NCBI GenBank assembly: GCA_905221605.1
Contig: CAJNDS010000002.1
Coordinates: 1,256,881 to 1,283,937 of the forward strand
Length of the DNA stretch: 27,057 bases
Reading direction: 5' to 3'
DNA from: Symbiodinium natans
Lineage: Eukaryota > Sar > Dinophyceae > Suessiales > Symbiodiniaceae
Made by a program: the position numbers and the translations under genes. Positions 26,668 through 27,057 of the stretch are shown here, piece by piece (within the stretch, counting starts at the first letter, position 1; the number at the start of each line of letters is the position of its first letter). The notes under the pieces are model-generated. The model was not told where the DNA came from and ran no database searches. It was given only the letters and a program-made list of their open reading frames with translations.

Positions 26668-26868
26668 TTGGAGGCCGAAGCACCCTGGGCAACACCTCAT
26701 CGGGAAATGTTACTGCAGAGCGTCGAGCAGCATCAGGCGTCTGGCCAAAAATCATCAGGTGCAGCAGTGTCAAGCCAAACGAGAGCCAAGCGTAGGCAGG
26801 CTGCCTTCGGCTTGCCTATGCGTGGAACTTGCAAACGAAAGTCTCGAATTTACGAAGCAAAAGCATAG
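26668..26868 (+). CDS. Possible short plus-strand open frame
   Basis: It has no ATG at its start and reads HREMLLQSVEQHQASGQKSS, then TRAKRRQAAFGLPMRG and ends in TAG. It is basic and Gln/Ser-rich. It may be a terminal exon; support is weak. Confidence 0.2.
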   Translation: MEAEAPWATPHREMLLQSVEQHQASGQKSSGAAVSSQTRAKRRQAAFGLPMRGTCKRKSRIYEAKA

Positions 26869-26934
26869 CAACACGTAGCAAAGAGCTTTTTCTCCAGAGC
26901 GACAGCGTGCTTGGGCAGCTTTGGAGAAGACCTC

Positions 26935-26990
26935 TCTCCCTCTCACTGAGTCACAGGAATAATTGAAAAGAGAGAGGGGGCCAGAGAGAG
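26935..26990. repeat. Imperfect inverted CT/GA tract
   Basis: ACCTCTCTCCCTCTC is followed about 25 bases later by GAGAGAGGGGG and CAGAGAGAG, able to fold as a hairpin. Confidence 0.6.
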
Positions 26991-27057
26991 CTTCCCATTG
27001 CCCTAAGATGCACAATGCATTAGCTGAAAAATCCATGCCTAAAGTAAGCTGATGAAG

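Overview
The window looks like nuclear DNA of a dinoflagellate, probably a Symbiodiniaceae/Suessiales relative. Four things point there. TTTAGGG (plant-type telomere) arrays are scattered through the interior. Introns can be read by eye and mostly begin GC or GA rather than GT, with AG|G acceptors. Genes lie close together on one strand. The gene types also fit: a PPR/pseudouridine synthase fusion, ankyrin proteins and copia-type Gag with CCCH and CCHC fingers. There is one scaffold gap of 100 N (6958-7057).

Layout from left to right; every firm gene is on the minus strand. (1) 1-521: 5' part of an ankyrin-repeat gene, apparently broken. (2) 2086-2871: coiled-coil protein with two copies of a ~50-residue domain. 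(3) 3306-3880: disrupted, unrecognised membrane/coiled-coil coding sequence. (4) 4350-6957: copia-type retroelement remnant with Gag and protease, fused to a membrane segment and a Cys/His motif, lacking integrase and reverse transcriptase, and cut by the gap. (5) 7058-8860: repeats only. (6) about 9128-12767: a many-exon ataxin-2 (Lsm + LsmAD) gene. (7) 12900-15770: mostly non-coding, with three copies of a short palindromic MITE. (8) 15771-16572: small RRM-like gene. (9) 16827-18941: complete ten-exon D-2-hydroxyacid dehydrogenase with an organelle leader. (10) 19230-21435: two-exon PPR + RluA-type pseudouridine synthase. (11) 21650-27057: sparse, with isolated exon-like open frames on both strands and repeats.

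The exon models for (6), (9) and (10) were built by hand. I joined conserved protein blocks across introns and required phase to be kept. The dehydrogenase (389 aa) and the synthase (716 aa) come out with continuous frames from ATG to stop, and the ataxin-2 exons keep phase within each block. Of 19 introns placed, 3 start GT, 11 GC and 5 GA. Telomere-like arrays sit inside at least three of these introns.

The most unusual items are the telomere-like arrays inside introns, the four-copy palindromic MITE family, the RT-less Gag-protease-membrane ORF, a 15-nt microexon in the dehydrogenase and the PPR-pseudouridine synthase fusion. I found no CRISPR array, rRNA or tRNA.
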